64,000 nt of DNA from G963663775 sp963663775 (GTDB lineage Bacteria; Bacillota; Clostridia; Oscillospirales; Butyricicoccaceae). The stretch lies in NCBI GenBank assembly GCA_963663775.1, contig OY760624.1, positions 434,001-498,000 of the forward strand. The letters are read 5' to 3'. Positions within the stretch are counted from its first letter, which is position 1, and each line of letters begins with the position of its first letter. A program made the position numbers and the translations under genes. This document shows positions 28,609 through 36,074 of this stretch, piece after piece. The notes under the pieces were generated by a model. The model was not told the origin of the DNA, did not search any database, and was given only the letters and a program-made list of their open reading frames with translations.

Positions 28609-29520
28609 ATGCCATCACTGGTTGCACACCATCATTTTGCCGCTATGGTGGAGCAAAGCGCAGAAACCGATATTGCCCATGCATCCGCTGTTTCCCCACG
28701 TGCCTATCGTTGGGGTGCACAGGGACCGGATATTTTATTCTATCACAACGCTCCGTTCGGCAGCCGCACCGCACTGCTCGGTCACCGCATGCACCATGAA
28801 TCCATTGCGGAAACCTTTTCTGCCATGATTAAACTTGCGGCACATTTCAAAAACCCATCTGCACTTTCCTATATTTTGGGATTTTGCACGCATTATTGCC
28901 TGGACCGCCGCATCCATCCATATGTGCAGGACAGCATCCAAACCTTGCTGCTGCCAAACTTTGAATATGACACCGATGGCTGTCATCGTTTATGCGAAGC
29001 CTATTTAGACGTGGCTGTCATCGAACGGTATATTTCTTCCGAGCAGGAAAGCTTCGAATCCTTTCGTTTGCTCAATCCACAGCCCAAAACCGCACATCTG
29101 ATTGGGACACTGCTTTCCCATGTCGGCGAGCAGGTATATGCCATTCCCACCTCTCCTGCTCGTGTTGAGGCAGCCATGCGCACCATGCGCACGGTGCATA
29201 CGCTGCTGCATGCGGGGTCCGAAACCGCACGCACACAAATCGCCTCTCTGGAACGATTGTTTGGAAAACCGGGATTATTGACCACCATGATGCGTCCCGC
29301 TGAACCAATTGCCATTGACTGTGCCAACCTTTCACATCGTGTTTGGCACAAAGCATCCATGCCCGAAGTGGAGCGCACAGACAGCTTTTTTGACCTGTTT
29401 GAGGGGGCAATTCCCGCCGCTCTTGCACTGCAGCGTGCCGCATACAATTGCTATTACAAAGGCACAGCGATGAGCCCCTTGTTTTTTCGGTTGGATTATA
29501 ACGGTTTGCCGCTGAAATAA
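28609..29520 (+). CDS. zinc-dependent phospholipase C family protein
   Basis: A 303-residue protein with the His/Asp pattern of the zinc-dependent PLC/S1-P1 nuclease fold: MPSLVAHHHFA at the N terminus, RAYRWGAQGPDILFYH, LGHRMHHES, and ILGFCTHYCLDRRIHPYV. It has no signal peptide, so an extracellular phospholipase is unlikely; such intracellular homologues are common in Clostridia and their substrate is unknown. GAGGGGG lies 7 bases before the ATG. It is divergent from ychF. Confidence 0.82.
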   Translation: MPSLVAHHHFAAMVEQSAETDIAHASAVSPRAYRWGAQGPDILFYHNAPFGSRTALLGHRMHHESIAETFSAMIKLAAHFKNPSALSYILGFCTHYCLDRRIHPYVQDSIQTLLLPNFEYDTDGCHRLCEAYLDVAVIERYISSEQESFESFRLLNPQPKTAHLIGTLLSHVGEQVYAIPTSPARVEAAMRTMRTVHTLLHAGSETARTQIASLERLFGKPGLLTTMMRPAEPIAIDCANLSHRVWHKASMPEVERTDSFFDLFEGAIPAALALQRAAYNCYYKGTAMSPLFFRLDYNGLPLK

Positions 29521-29579
29521 TGTATCCGTGCGGGTTGTTCCCTTTTTTTCTGTATTGACCTGTTTTTTTGCATCTCTGC

Positions 29580-29608
29580 TTGACAAGTGTTCTGCTTGGT
29601 AGTATCAT
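29580..29608 (+). promoter_or_regulatory. promoter of the M23 peptidase gene
   Basis: TTGACA (29580-29585), 17 bases, TATCAT (29603-29608). Confidence 0.82.
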
Positions 29609-29672
29609 TACACTAACTTCGTTACTGAATTGTAACCTTTAACACATCATGATTGGGAGGGGAGCATTTCGG

Positions 29673-29714
29673 ATGCGTTCTTTACGAAGCGCCTGTCCGA
29701 AGCGATTGCTATGA
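29673..29714 (+). CDS. 13-codon leader ORF coupled to the M23 peptidase gene
   Basis: A strong RBS (GGGAGGGGAG) precedes an ATG that opens 13 codons, MRSLRSACPKRLL, ending in a TGA that overlaps the peptidase ATG (ATGA). The peptidase ATG itself has no good RBS. The small ORF probably delivers ribosomes to the peptidase start by termination-reinitiation. Whether the basic peptide does anything is unknown. Confidence 0.5.
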   Translation: MRSLRSACPKRLL

Positions 29715-31354
29715 AAAAAAAATCACGGAAACAGCGAGCCGCCGCCACACGCGCCGCACTGGCGAAAGCCGCCGCTGCCAAAGGCACCGATATTCCGCCG
29801 CAGCCATCTGCGCAGATACCTGCACCTGCACCAACACTGGCAAAAGCCGCTTGTGCACCCACGCATTCTTCTCGCAGCGACAGTTTCGTGACCACTCTTT
29901 TTTCTCCGCTCCTGTTGCTGTTTTCGCTGCTTGCACTGCGTCTTTTGGGTGCTCTACATAGCATCACAGCGCAATGGAAACGTTTCTATGACAACCACCT
30001 GAAAAACACACATGCTGCGGCGCAGCAGTTATCCGACCAGATACGTGCAAGCCGCCTGCAATCAATTGCTCTGTTCACCACGCTGTTTTTGGTGCTTCCC
30101 ATGATTCTCACCATGCGCATTGGCGTTACCGTGATGGTCAATGACAAGATGCTAGGCTATGCACAAACTAAAGATGATATTGCCGCCGCCTGTGCACAAA
30201 TTGAGCAGTCTGCCTCGGAGGCCCTTGGTGCACCCTATACACTGCAGACCGACATCTCCTATCATATCGCCTTGCTGCCGCAGGACCGTTTTATGACCAC
30301 GGAAACCTTGTCTGCTAAAATCACCGATGCTGTGCCCTCATTGACCACGCTTTCGGTTTTGAAAATCGATAATACCATTTGGGGTGCCTGCGCAACCGCA
30401 GAAGACATCCAGACCGTGCTGCACCGCATAGAAGACCAGTATACAAACGGTAACGCTGCTGCACAAACCAGTTTTCTGCAAACGGTTGCGGTCAGCTCCA
30501 TGCAGGCGCCTATTTCCCTACTGCAAACGCCGGATGAACTGTATCAGACCCTGACTACCACCGTCGTGCCCGAAAAAACCTATCTTGCTGCGGAGGATGA
30601 CACCTTAACCTCCATCGCTCTATCACACAATTTGGATACCCAAACGCTTCTGGAATACAATCCTTCCATCGTGCCGGAACGCATGGCACCCGGCACCAAA
30701 GTGGTGTTAGCACCCTCTGCGCCGCTTCTCTCGGTTAAGGTCAAGCAAACCGTGGATTATACTGAAGAAATTCCGTTTGAAACCATTCGCCAAGAGAATG
30801 CGCAGCTGGCAGAAAACACACAGCAGACCATTCAAAGCGGTACTCCCGGACAAGCCTCCGTCTGCGCCGAAATTACCAGTATCAACGGCACAGAAACCAG
30901 CCGCACCATTTTAAGCCGTACCGTATTATCCAACGCAACCGATGAAATCGTTGACATCGGCACCAAGCCAACCGGCATCGGTTCAGGGCATTTGATTGCG
31001 CCCATCTCCGGCGGAGTGGTTACCTCGGGGTATAAAATGCGTTGGGGACGCATGCACAAAGGCATCGATTATGGTGCTTCCACCGGCACCACGGTGCATG
31101 CGGCAGACAGCGGAAAAGTCATCTTATCGCAATATTCCAACAATGGATACGGGTATTATATTATCTTAGACCACGGCAACGGTATGAAAACACTATATGC
31201 CCACAATTCCAAGCTTTTGGTGCAGGTTGGTGATATTGTCCAGCAAGGGCAGGCGATTGCCTATTCCGGCAATTCCGGCAGTTCCACAGGTCCACATTGC
31301 CATTTCGAGGTCTTAATCAATAACGAAAATGTAAATCCCGCAAACTATGTGTGA
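29711..31354 (+). CDS. membrane-anchored LysM/G5/M23 peptidoglycan endopeptidase
   Basis: A 547-residue protein. A basic Ala-rich N terminus (1-50) is followed by hydrophobic segments at about 59-82 and 119-142. A LysM-like repeat lies at about 294-338 (DTLTSIALSHNLDTQTLLEYN), a G5 domain at about 342-418, and a C-terminal M23 metallopeptidase domain with zinc ligands in RMHKGIDYG and GPHCHFEV. It should cut peptide cross-links in the wall. Its start relies on coupling to a 13-codon ORF. Confidence 0.9.
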   Translation: MKKKSRKQRAAATRAALAKAAAAKGTDIPPQPSAQIPAPAPTLAKAACAPTHSSRSDSFVTTLFSPLLLLFSLLALRLLGALHSITAQWKRFYDNHLKNTHAAAQQLSDQIRASRLQSIALFTTLFLVLPMILTMRIGVTVMVNDKMLGYAQTKDDIAAACAQIEQSASEALGAPYTLQTDISYHIALLPQDRFMTTETLSAKITDAVPSLTTLSVLKIDNTIWGACATAEDIQTVLHRIEDQYTNGNAAAQTSFLQTVAVSSMQAPISLLQTPDELYQTLTTTVVPEKTYLAAEDDTLTSIALSHNLDTQTLLEYNPSIVPERMAPGTKVVLAPSAPLLSVKVKQTVDYTEEIPFETIRQENAQLAENTQQTIQSGTPGQASVCAEITSINGTETSRTILSRTVLSNATDEIVDIGTKPTGIGSGHLIAPISGGVVTSGYKMRWGRMHKGIDYGASTGTTVHAADSGKVILSQYSNNGYGYYIILDHGNGMKTLYAHNSKLLVQVGDIVQQGQAIAYSGNSGSSTGPHCHFEVLINNENVNPANYV

Positions 31355-31398
31355 TAGCAGCCTTTTCGTTCGATTGTTTGCAAAATTTTAGCCTTCAT

Positions 31399-31445
31399 AA
31401 AAAACACCCATGTGCGTTAATACAGTACGCACATGGGTGTTTTTT
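31399..31445. terminator. bidirectional terminator, M23 peptidase / SLOG gene
   Basis: A 19-bp perfect stem (31399-31417 with 31427-31445) with a 9-base loop and A/T tails on both sides, between convergent genes. Confidence 0.95.
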
Positions 31446-31468
31446 CTCTTCTTCGCATAAAACTCACT

Positions 31469-31810
31469 TTATTTACATAGCATAACACAAATCGGCTTCA
31501 ACTGCATGACACATTCCGCAATCACCTGTGCCGTGCCTCGTGATGTACCGTCCCACAAGGCGAGTACATACTCCGCTTGCTCTAGGATTTCTTGATTGCG
31601 CTTGAGTGGGGCGGATTTTCCATATTTTTTATAATTCGGATGAATTTCCAGCAACGGCAGCTGATGCTCCTGCGCATATTTTGCCGCCAAAGCATCCGCC
31701 CCCTGTGCACCGCCTGAAATAATCTGGCTGGCACCAATCGGCACTTTTTCACACAGTGTTTCGTAAAACGATTCAGACACCGTTCTCGAACCAACAATGG
31801 CAACCCGCAA
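31469..31810 (-). CDS. SLOG-domain (DUF2493/YspA-like) nucleotide-binding protein
   Basis: A 113-residue Rossmann-like protein with VAIVGSRT at the N terminus and IISGGAQGADALAAKYAQ, the pattern of the SLOG superfamily that includes DprA and the LOG enzymes. Biochemical role unknown; such proteins bind nucleotides or ADP-ribose derivatives. The TTG at 31810 lies behind GGGGGAA; an ATG upstream at 31858 would add a tail encoded by the RBS region and is less likely. Confidence 0.7.
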   Translation of the reverse strand: MRVAIVGSRTVSESFYETLCEKVPIGASQIISGGAQGADALAAKYAQEHQLPLLEIHPNYKKYGKSAPLKRNQEILEQAEYVLALWDGTSRGTAQVIAECVMQLKPICVMLCK

Positions 31811-31862
31811 ATAGATTCCCCCTTTTTTCTCTCTCAATCCCTCTAAACCCCACATCAATATT

Positions 31863-31885
31863 TTCTAAAAAAACCATTTTTAGAA
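31863..31885. repeat. A/T-rich inverted repeat upstream of spoIVB
   Basis: A 9-bp perfect dyad TTCTAAAAA/TTTTTAGAA with a 5-base centre lies between the divergent SLOG and spoIVB genes. It could be an operator. Apart from this the 235 bases between the two genes hold no gene. Confidence 0.4.
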
Positions 31886-32045
31886 CGGATTTTATGCAAG
31901 TAATAGTATACTGCAATTATATGTATCGAGCAACCACACTTTTCTCGTATACTGCGGATTCTACCCAAATCTTCGCCATATCAGCAAACACTTTCCGCAA
32001 TAGAATATGCGCTGCGGTGGCATAGTAAAAGCGGGAGGTGAGAAT

Positions 32046-33071
32046 GTGCAATCACACAAAAATGGAAAATACAAGATTTTTTTCACAGCATTTCTTTTGC
32101 TCACAAGCTTTGTCTGGCAGACACAGGCAGCGGAACTCGCCCGTGTAATGCCCGTGGGGCGTGCTGTAGGCATCCGTATGACTTCGGAAGGGGTTATGGT
32201 GATTAACATCATCGGTGTGCAGACGAGTGCAGGAGAGGTCTATCCTGCACAGACAGCAGGGCTGCAGGTTGGCGATGTCATCCTAAAGGCAAATGACATT
32301 GCCATTGATTCCAATGAAACACTGCAGCAAACCATTGAGAAAACCACCACAGGCGTGATTCAGCTTTCCGTGAAGCGTGGGAACAGCACCGCTACCATCA
32401 CCGTGCAGACCGCCACGGATGTCACTGGCATTGCCCGATTAGGGGTTATGGTGCGCGACAGCATTGCTGGCATCGGCACCATCACGTTTATCGACCCGCA
32501 GACCAACGAATTTGCGTCTTTAGGGCATGGCATTTGCGATGCGGAAACCAGTGTCCTGCTGCCGCTTGCCGCCGGCAATATCATGGAAGCCAACATCACC
32601 AATGTCCTCAAAGGCACGGCTGGACAGCCCGGTGAACTGCAAGGGGAATTTAACCTGTTTGAAAACGCAGGCAAGCTCACAAAGAACACAGCATCCGGTG
32701 TGTTTGGCTTTTTACAGGACAATCGATATTCGCAAAATCTAAAGACCTTTCCACTGGTCACCATGGATGAGGCGCAGCTTGGTTCTGCGCAAATTTTGAG
32801 CAATGTCAGCGGGAAATCCACCCAGCTTTATACCGTGCAGATTACCAAGATTTTTGATGAAACGGACGAGAGCGGTCGTGGCATGATGTTGGAAGTGACG
32901 GATGAAAATTTATTGCAAAAAACAGGCGGCATCGTACAGGGTATGAGCGGCAGCCCCATTTTGCAAAATGGCAAGCTAATTGGTGCTGTGACGCACGTTT
33001 TGGTGAATGACCCCACCAAAGGCTACGGTATCTTTTCGGAAAAGATGTACCAAGAAATGAAAGCATCTTAA
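32046..33071 (+). CDS. spoIVB: SpoIVB-type sporulation serine peptidase
   Basis: A 341-residue S55 peptidase. In Bacillus it is secreted by the forespore and triggers pro-sigma-K processing in the mother cell. An N-terminal membrane segment (about 10-28) is followed by a PDZ domain (AGLQVGDVILKANDIAI) and the catalytic domain with His in SLGHGICD and Ser in GMSGSPILQNGKLIGAV. The GTG start at 32046 follows GGGAGG by 7 bases. It lies directly before spo0A, as in most spore-formers. Confidence 0.94.
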   Translation: MQSHKNGKYKIFFTAFLLLTSFVWQTQAAELARVMPVGRAVGIRMTSEGVMVINIIGVQTSAGEVYPAQTAGLQVGDVILKANDIAIDSNETLQQTIEKTTTGVIQLSVKRGNSTATITVQTATDVTGIARLGVMVRDSIAGIGTITFIDPQTNEFASLGHGICDAETSVLLPLAAGNIMEANITNVLKGTAGQPGELQGEFNLFENAGKLTKNTASGVFGFLQDNRYSQNLKTFPLVTMDEAQLGSAQILSNVSGKSTQLYTVQITKIFDETDESGRGMMLEVTDENLLQKTGGIVQGMSGSPILQNGKLIGAVTHVLVNDPTKGYGIFSEKMYQEMKAS

Positions 33072-33171
33072 AATATACACGAAATTTCCTTCATTTTTTA
33101 TGCAAAGCGATGATAGATTAACCGTTTTTGCAAATTCAGAAAAATAAAAATTTTTTTCGCCAAAATCCCCC

Positions 33172-33200
33172 TTGCAGACCAAGGCAGATTATGGTAGTTT
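33172..33200 (+). promoter_or_regulatory. candidate vegetative spo0A promoter
   Basis: TTGCAG (33172-33177), 17 bases, TAGTTT (33195-33200). A weak sigma-A match. No convincing sigma-H promoter or 0A box was recognised by eye. Confidence 0.35.
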
Positions 33201-33255
33201 AAAAGGGTCATTAAATTATATTTCACAACTGTGTTGGAAGGAAAGTGAAAACATT

Positions 33256-34029
33256 ATGGAAGCTAGCATCCGCGTTTTAATTGCTGATACCGAACTGGAT
33301 TTTTGCCATGCGTTACAGACTGTTTTGGAGCAGACCAATGAGGTCGAAGTCATTGGGGTTGCAAATGACGGCAAACGAGCTCAACAACTGATTCGAGAGC
33401 TTGTGCCTGATTTAATCATCATTGATTTAGTATTACCGGAATTGGATGGATTATCTGTCGTAAAACAAGCACAGGAAGAGTCCATCTCCTGTGGCGTGAT
33501 GGTGCTTTCTGCATTTGCCAGTATGCAGACAATGGCGGAATGCAGCTCTCTTGGTGTCGATTATTTCATGTGTAAGCCGTTGGATGTGAATGCTCTGGCA
33601 CAGCGCATTGTGCAGTGGGGTGCGCTGCGCTCCAGTCCCAACACAGGGATGAACCATAAAATCGACAGTGCTTTGGATTTGGAAGTCAAGGTCACCAATG
33701 TAATTCACCAAATCGGTGTGCCGGCGCATATCAAAGGCTATCATTATCTGCGTGATGCCATCATCATGTCGGTCGGTGACATGCGTGCCGTTGGCTCCAT
33801 CACTAAAATTCTATATCCATCCATCGCAAAGCAATATCACACGACCTCTTCTCGTGTCGAGCGTGCCATTCGCCACGCCATTGAGGTGGCATGGGACAGA
33901 GGCGATTTGGAAACGCTGCAAAGCTATTTCGGCTATACCGTTTCCAATACCAAGGGCAAACCCACCAATAGCGAATTCATTTCTATGATTGCCGATGGTC
34001 TGCGTCTGCAAATGAAAAAAAGCGGCTGA
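33256..34029 (+). CDS. spo0A: sporulation master response regulator Spo0A
   Basis: A 257-residue two-domain regulator. The receiver has the phospho-acceptor Asp57 (LIIIDLVLPELDG), acidic residues at 11 and 13, and the Lys in MCKPLD. The C-terminal DNA-binding domain is highly typical (VTNVIHQIGVPAHIKGYHYL, then TTSSRVERAIRHAIEVAW). It commits the cell to sporulation. GGAAGG precedes the ATG. A terminator follows. Confidence 0.98.
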   Translation: MEASIRVLIADTELDFCHALQTVLEQTNEVEVIGVANDGKRAQQLIRELVPDLIIIDLVLPELDGLSVVKQAQEESISCGVMVLSAFASMQTMAECSSLGVDYFMCKPLDVNALAQRIVQWGALRSSPNTGMNHKIDSALDLEVKVTNVIHQIGVPAHIKGYHYLRDAIIMSVGDMRAVGSITKILYPSIAKQYHTTSSRVERAIRHAIEVAWDRGDLETLQSYFGYTVSNTKGKPTNSEFISMIADGLRLQMKKSG

Positions 34030-34042
34030 TCATGCACAGACG

Positions 34043-34085
34043 AAACCACCCTTGCTGCAAACAAATGCGGCATGGGTGGTTTTTT
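34043..34085 (+). terminator. spo0A terminator
   Basis: A 13-bp stem with one T-T mismatch (CCACCC...GGGTGG core) followed by TTTTTT. Confidence 0.9.
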
Positions 34086-34173
34086 GCGAAATATGAAAGT
34101 GCTGAACGCCACCCCCATGGTTACCACCACTACCACAACCGAATCTGTGGAATAAACCGCCACTCAGCCGCAC

Positions 34174-34212
34174 AAAAAATCCCCTCTGCCCATCAGACAG
34201 AGGGGATTTTTT
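34174..34212. terminator. amt terminator (bidirectional)
   Basis: A 15-bp perfect stem AAAAAATCCCCTCTG/CAGAGGGGATTTTTT with a 9-base loop, 27 bases after the amt stop. The bases between it and the spo0A terminator hold no supported gene. Confidence 0.94.
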
Positions 34213-34238
34213 CTCTTGTTTACACAGTCTACAGAAAC

Positions 34239-35969
34239 TTATTCTACATCCTGCAAGGCATCGAATCCTTCTTCGCCGGTACGAACCTTAATGACATTTT
34301 CCACATTGTATACGAAAATCTTGCCATCGCCAATGTGTCCCGTGTACAAAGTCTTCTTTGCAACGTCCACAACCTGTTCAACCGGGATTTTGGAAACAAC
34401 GATTTCCATTTTAATCTTCGGCAACAGGGTCATATCAACTTCTGCGCCACGATAATATTCAGTTGCACCCTTCTGCATACCACAGCCAACTACGTTCGCC
34501 ACGGTCATGCCTGCAATGCCGATTTCGTTCATCGCATTCTTCAAGCTTTCAAACATCGACTGCTTTGTAATAATAACAACCTTGGAAATCTTGTGCTGTC
34601 CTTCGCCTTCTGTGGTCACCTTGGTCACCGGAATTGCAGTATCCATAGAAACCGGATGCTGTTCCATGGTCTTCGCAGTGCTTTCGCCAGCCTTTGTACC
34701 CATGACAGTCGGCACTGGCATAAAGTCTGCATATGCAGAGGACAAACCATGTTCCATAACGTCCAAACCATAGATTTCTTCTTCTTCAGAAACACGCAAA
34801 CCAACTGTGTTTTTGATAACCATAAATACGATGGACATTGTAACAGCAACCCAAATTGCAACTGCAACCACGCCAATGACCTGTGTACCAAGCAGTGTTG
34901 CACCGCCGCCATAGAGCAAGCCTTCTGGCGCAATGTCATTGCCGCTGTAGTATGCCAAGAAGCCAACCAGAATAGTACCTACAGCGCCGCACATGCCATG
35001 CACGCCAACTGCACCAACCGGGTCATCAATCTTCAGGGTCTTATCTACAAATTCAATACCAAATACAACCACAAAGCCCGCAACGATACCAATCAGTGCT
35101 GCGCCAGCCGGTGTAACGGTGTCGCAACCTGCAGTAATCGCAACCAAACCTGCCAAAGAGCCATTCAATGTCATAGAAACATCTGGTTTCTTATACATGA
35201 CCCATGTGATAATCAAAACGGTAATGGTTGCAACAGCTGCTGCCAAGTTTGTAGTCACAAAAATTCTTGCCGCTGTGCTGGATGCACCGTCAGACAATGC
35301 AACAGTAGAACAACCGTTGAATCCAAACCAACCGAACCACAGAATCATAACGCCCAATGCACCCAAAGTCAAGGAGTGACCCGGAATTGCGCGAGATTTG
35401 CCATCCTTAGAGTATTTGCCGATACGAGGTCCCAGAATCTTTGCACCAACCAGTGCAGCAACACCGCCGACCATATGTACAACTGTAGAACCTGCAAAGT
35501 CGTGGAAGCCACGTTCTGCAAGCCAACCGCCGCCCCAAATCCAGTGTCCGGAAATCGGATAAACGATTGCAGAAATCAGCACAGAATAGATGCAGTAAGA
35601 AGAGAACTTCGTGCGTTCTGCCATTGCGCCGGAAACAATTGTTGCTGCTGTTGCACAGAACACGGTCTGGAAAATCAGGAATGCAAAATCATAATCTGCG
35701 GTAACCCCTGCTCCTGTGCCTGTGAACAAATCCAACTGTCCAACAAATCCATTGCCTGCACCAAACATCAACCCAAAGCCCAAAATCCAGAAAATCGGCG
35801 TTCCCAGAGAGAAGTCCATAAGGTTTTTCATGATGATGTTGCCTGCGTTTTTTGCACGCGTAAAACCTGTTTCGACCATTGCAAAGCCTGCCTGCATAAA
35901 GAATACGAGCGCAGCTCCCAACAATACCCAACTAGTGTCTAACGCACCTGCCATTGCTGTGATATCCAT
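34239..35969 (-). CDS. amt: ammonium transporter fused to a C-terminal PII domain
   Basis: A 576-residue fusion. Residues 1-400 form an Amt channel with about eleven transmembrane helices; the twin pore histidines are His165 (DFAGSTVVH) and His324 (GVHGMCGAVG). A linker of about 60 residues leads to a full PII domain (461-576) with KVVIITKQSMFESL, T-loop TEYYRGAEVDMTLLPK and B-loop TGHIGDGKIFVY. PII proteins normally gate Amt as separate trimers. The T-loop Tyr that GlnD uridylylates is Val511 here, so control should be by ATP/ADP and 2-oxoglutarate only. AGGGGG lies 8 bases before the ATG. It lies downstream of glnN. Confidence 0.95.
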   Translation of the reverse strand: MDITAMAGALDTSWVLLGAALVFFMQAGFAMVETGFTRAKNAGNIIMKNLMDFSLGTPIFWILGFGLMFGAGNGFVGQLDLFTGTGAGVTADYDFAFLIFQTVFCATAATIVSGAMAERTKFSSYCIYSVLISAIVYPISGHWIWGGGWLAERGFHDFAGSTVVHMVGGVAALVGAKILGPRIGKYSKDGKSRAIPGHSLTLGALGVMILWFGWFGFNGCSTVALSDGASSTAARIFVTTNLAAAVATITVLIITWVMYKKPDVSMTLNGSLAGLVAITAGCDTVTPAGAALIGIVAGFVVVFGIEFVDKTLKIDDPVGAVGVHGMCGAVGTILVGFLAYYSGNDIAPEGLLYGGGATLLGTQVIGVVAVAIWVAVTMSIVFMVIKNTVGLRVSEEEEIYGLDVMEHGLSSAYADFMPVPTVMGTKAGESTAKTMEQHPVSMDTAIPVTKVTTEGEGQHKISKVVIITKQSMFESLKNAMNEIGIAGMTVANVVGCGMQKGATEYYRGAEVDMTLLPKIKMEIVVSKIPVEQVVDVAKKTLYTGHIGDGKIFVYNVENVIKVRTGEEGFDALQDVE

Positions 35970-35994
35970 TTTTTTGACCCCCTTAAAATATTTA

Positions 35995-36032
35995 AATGGC
36001 GTGTATACTCTCTTACAAGTATACACGCCATT
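35995..36032 (-). terminator. hairpin between glnN and amt
   Basis: A 15-bp perfect stem AATGGCGTGTATACT/AGTATACACGCCATT with an 8-base loop, followed on the minus strand by TTTAAATATTTT. It lies 43 bases after glnN and ends close to the amt RBS. It can act as glnN terminator or as a control point for read-through into amt. Confidence 0.7.
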
Positions 36033-36074
36033 GTGTACTATTTTATGCTATATTCAGCGATATTGAAAAACAAA

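Noticed and set aside
34093..34155. A 20-codon Thr-rich ORF (MKVLNATPMVTTTTTTESVE) between the spo0A and amt terminators
   Set aside because: It has no RBS and no promoter. It may be a remnant, but nothing supports expression.
34032..35942. A 636-codon plus-strand reading frame
   Set aside because: It is antisense to the amt-PII gene, which has clear channel and PII motifs. The antisense product is His/Asn/Cys-rich with no recognisable fold.
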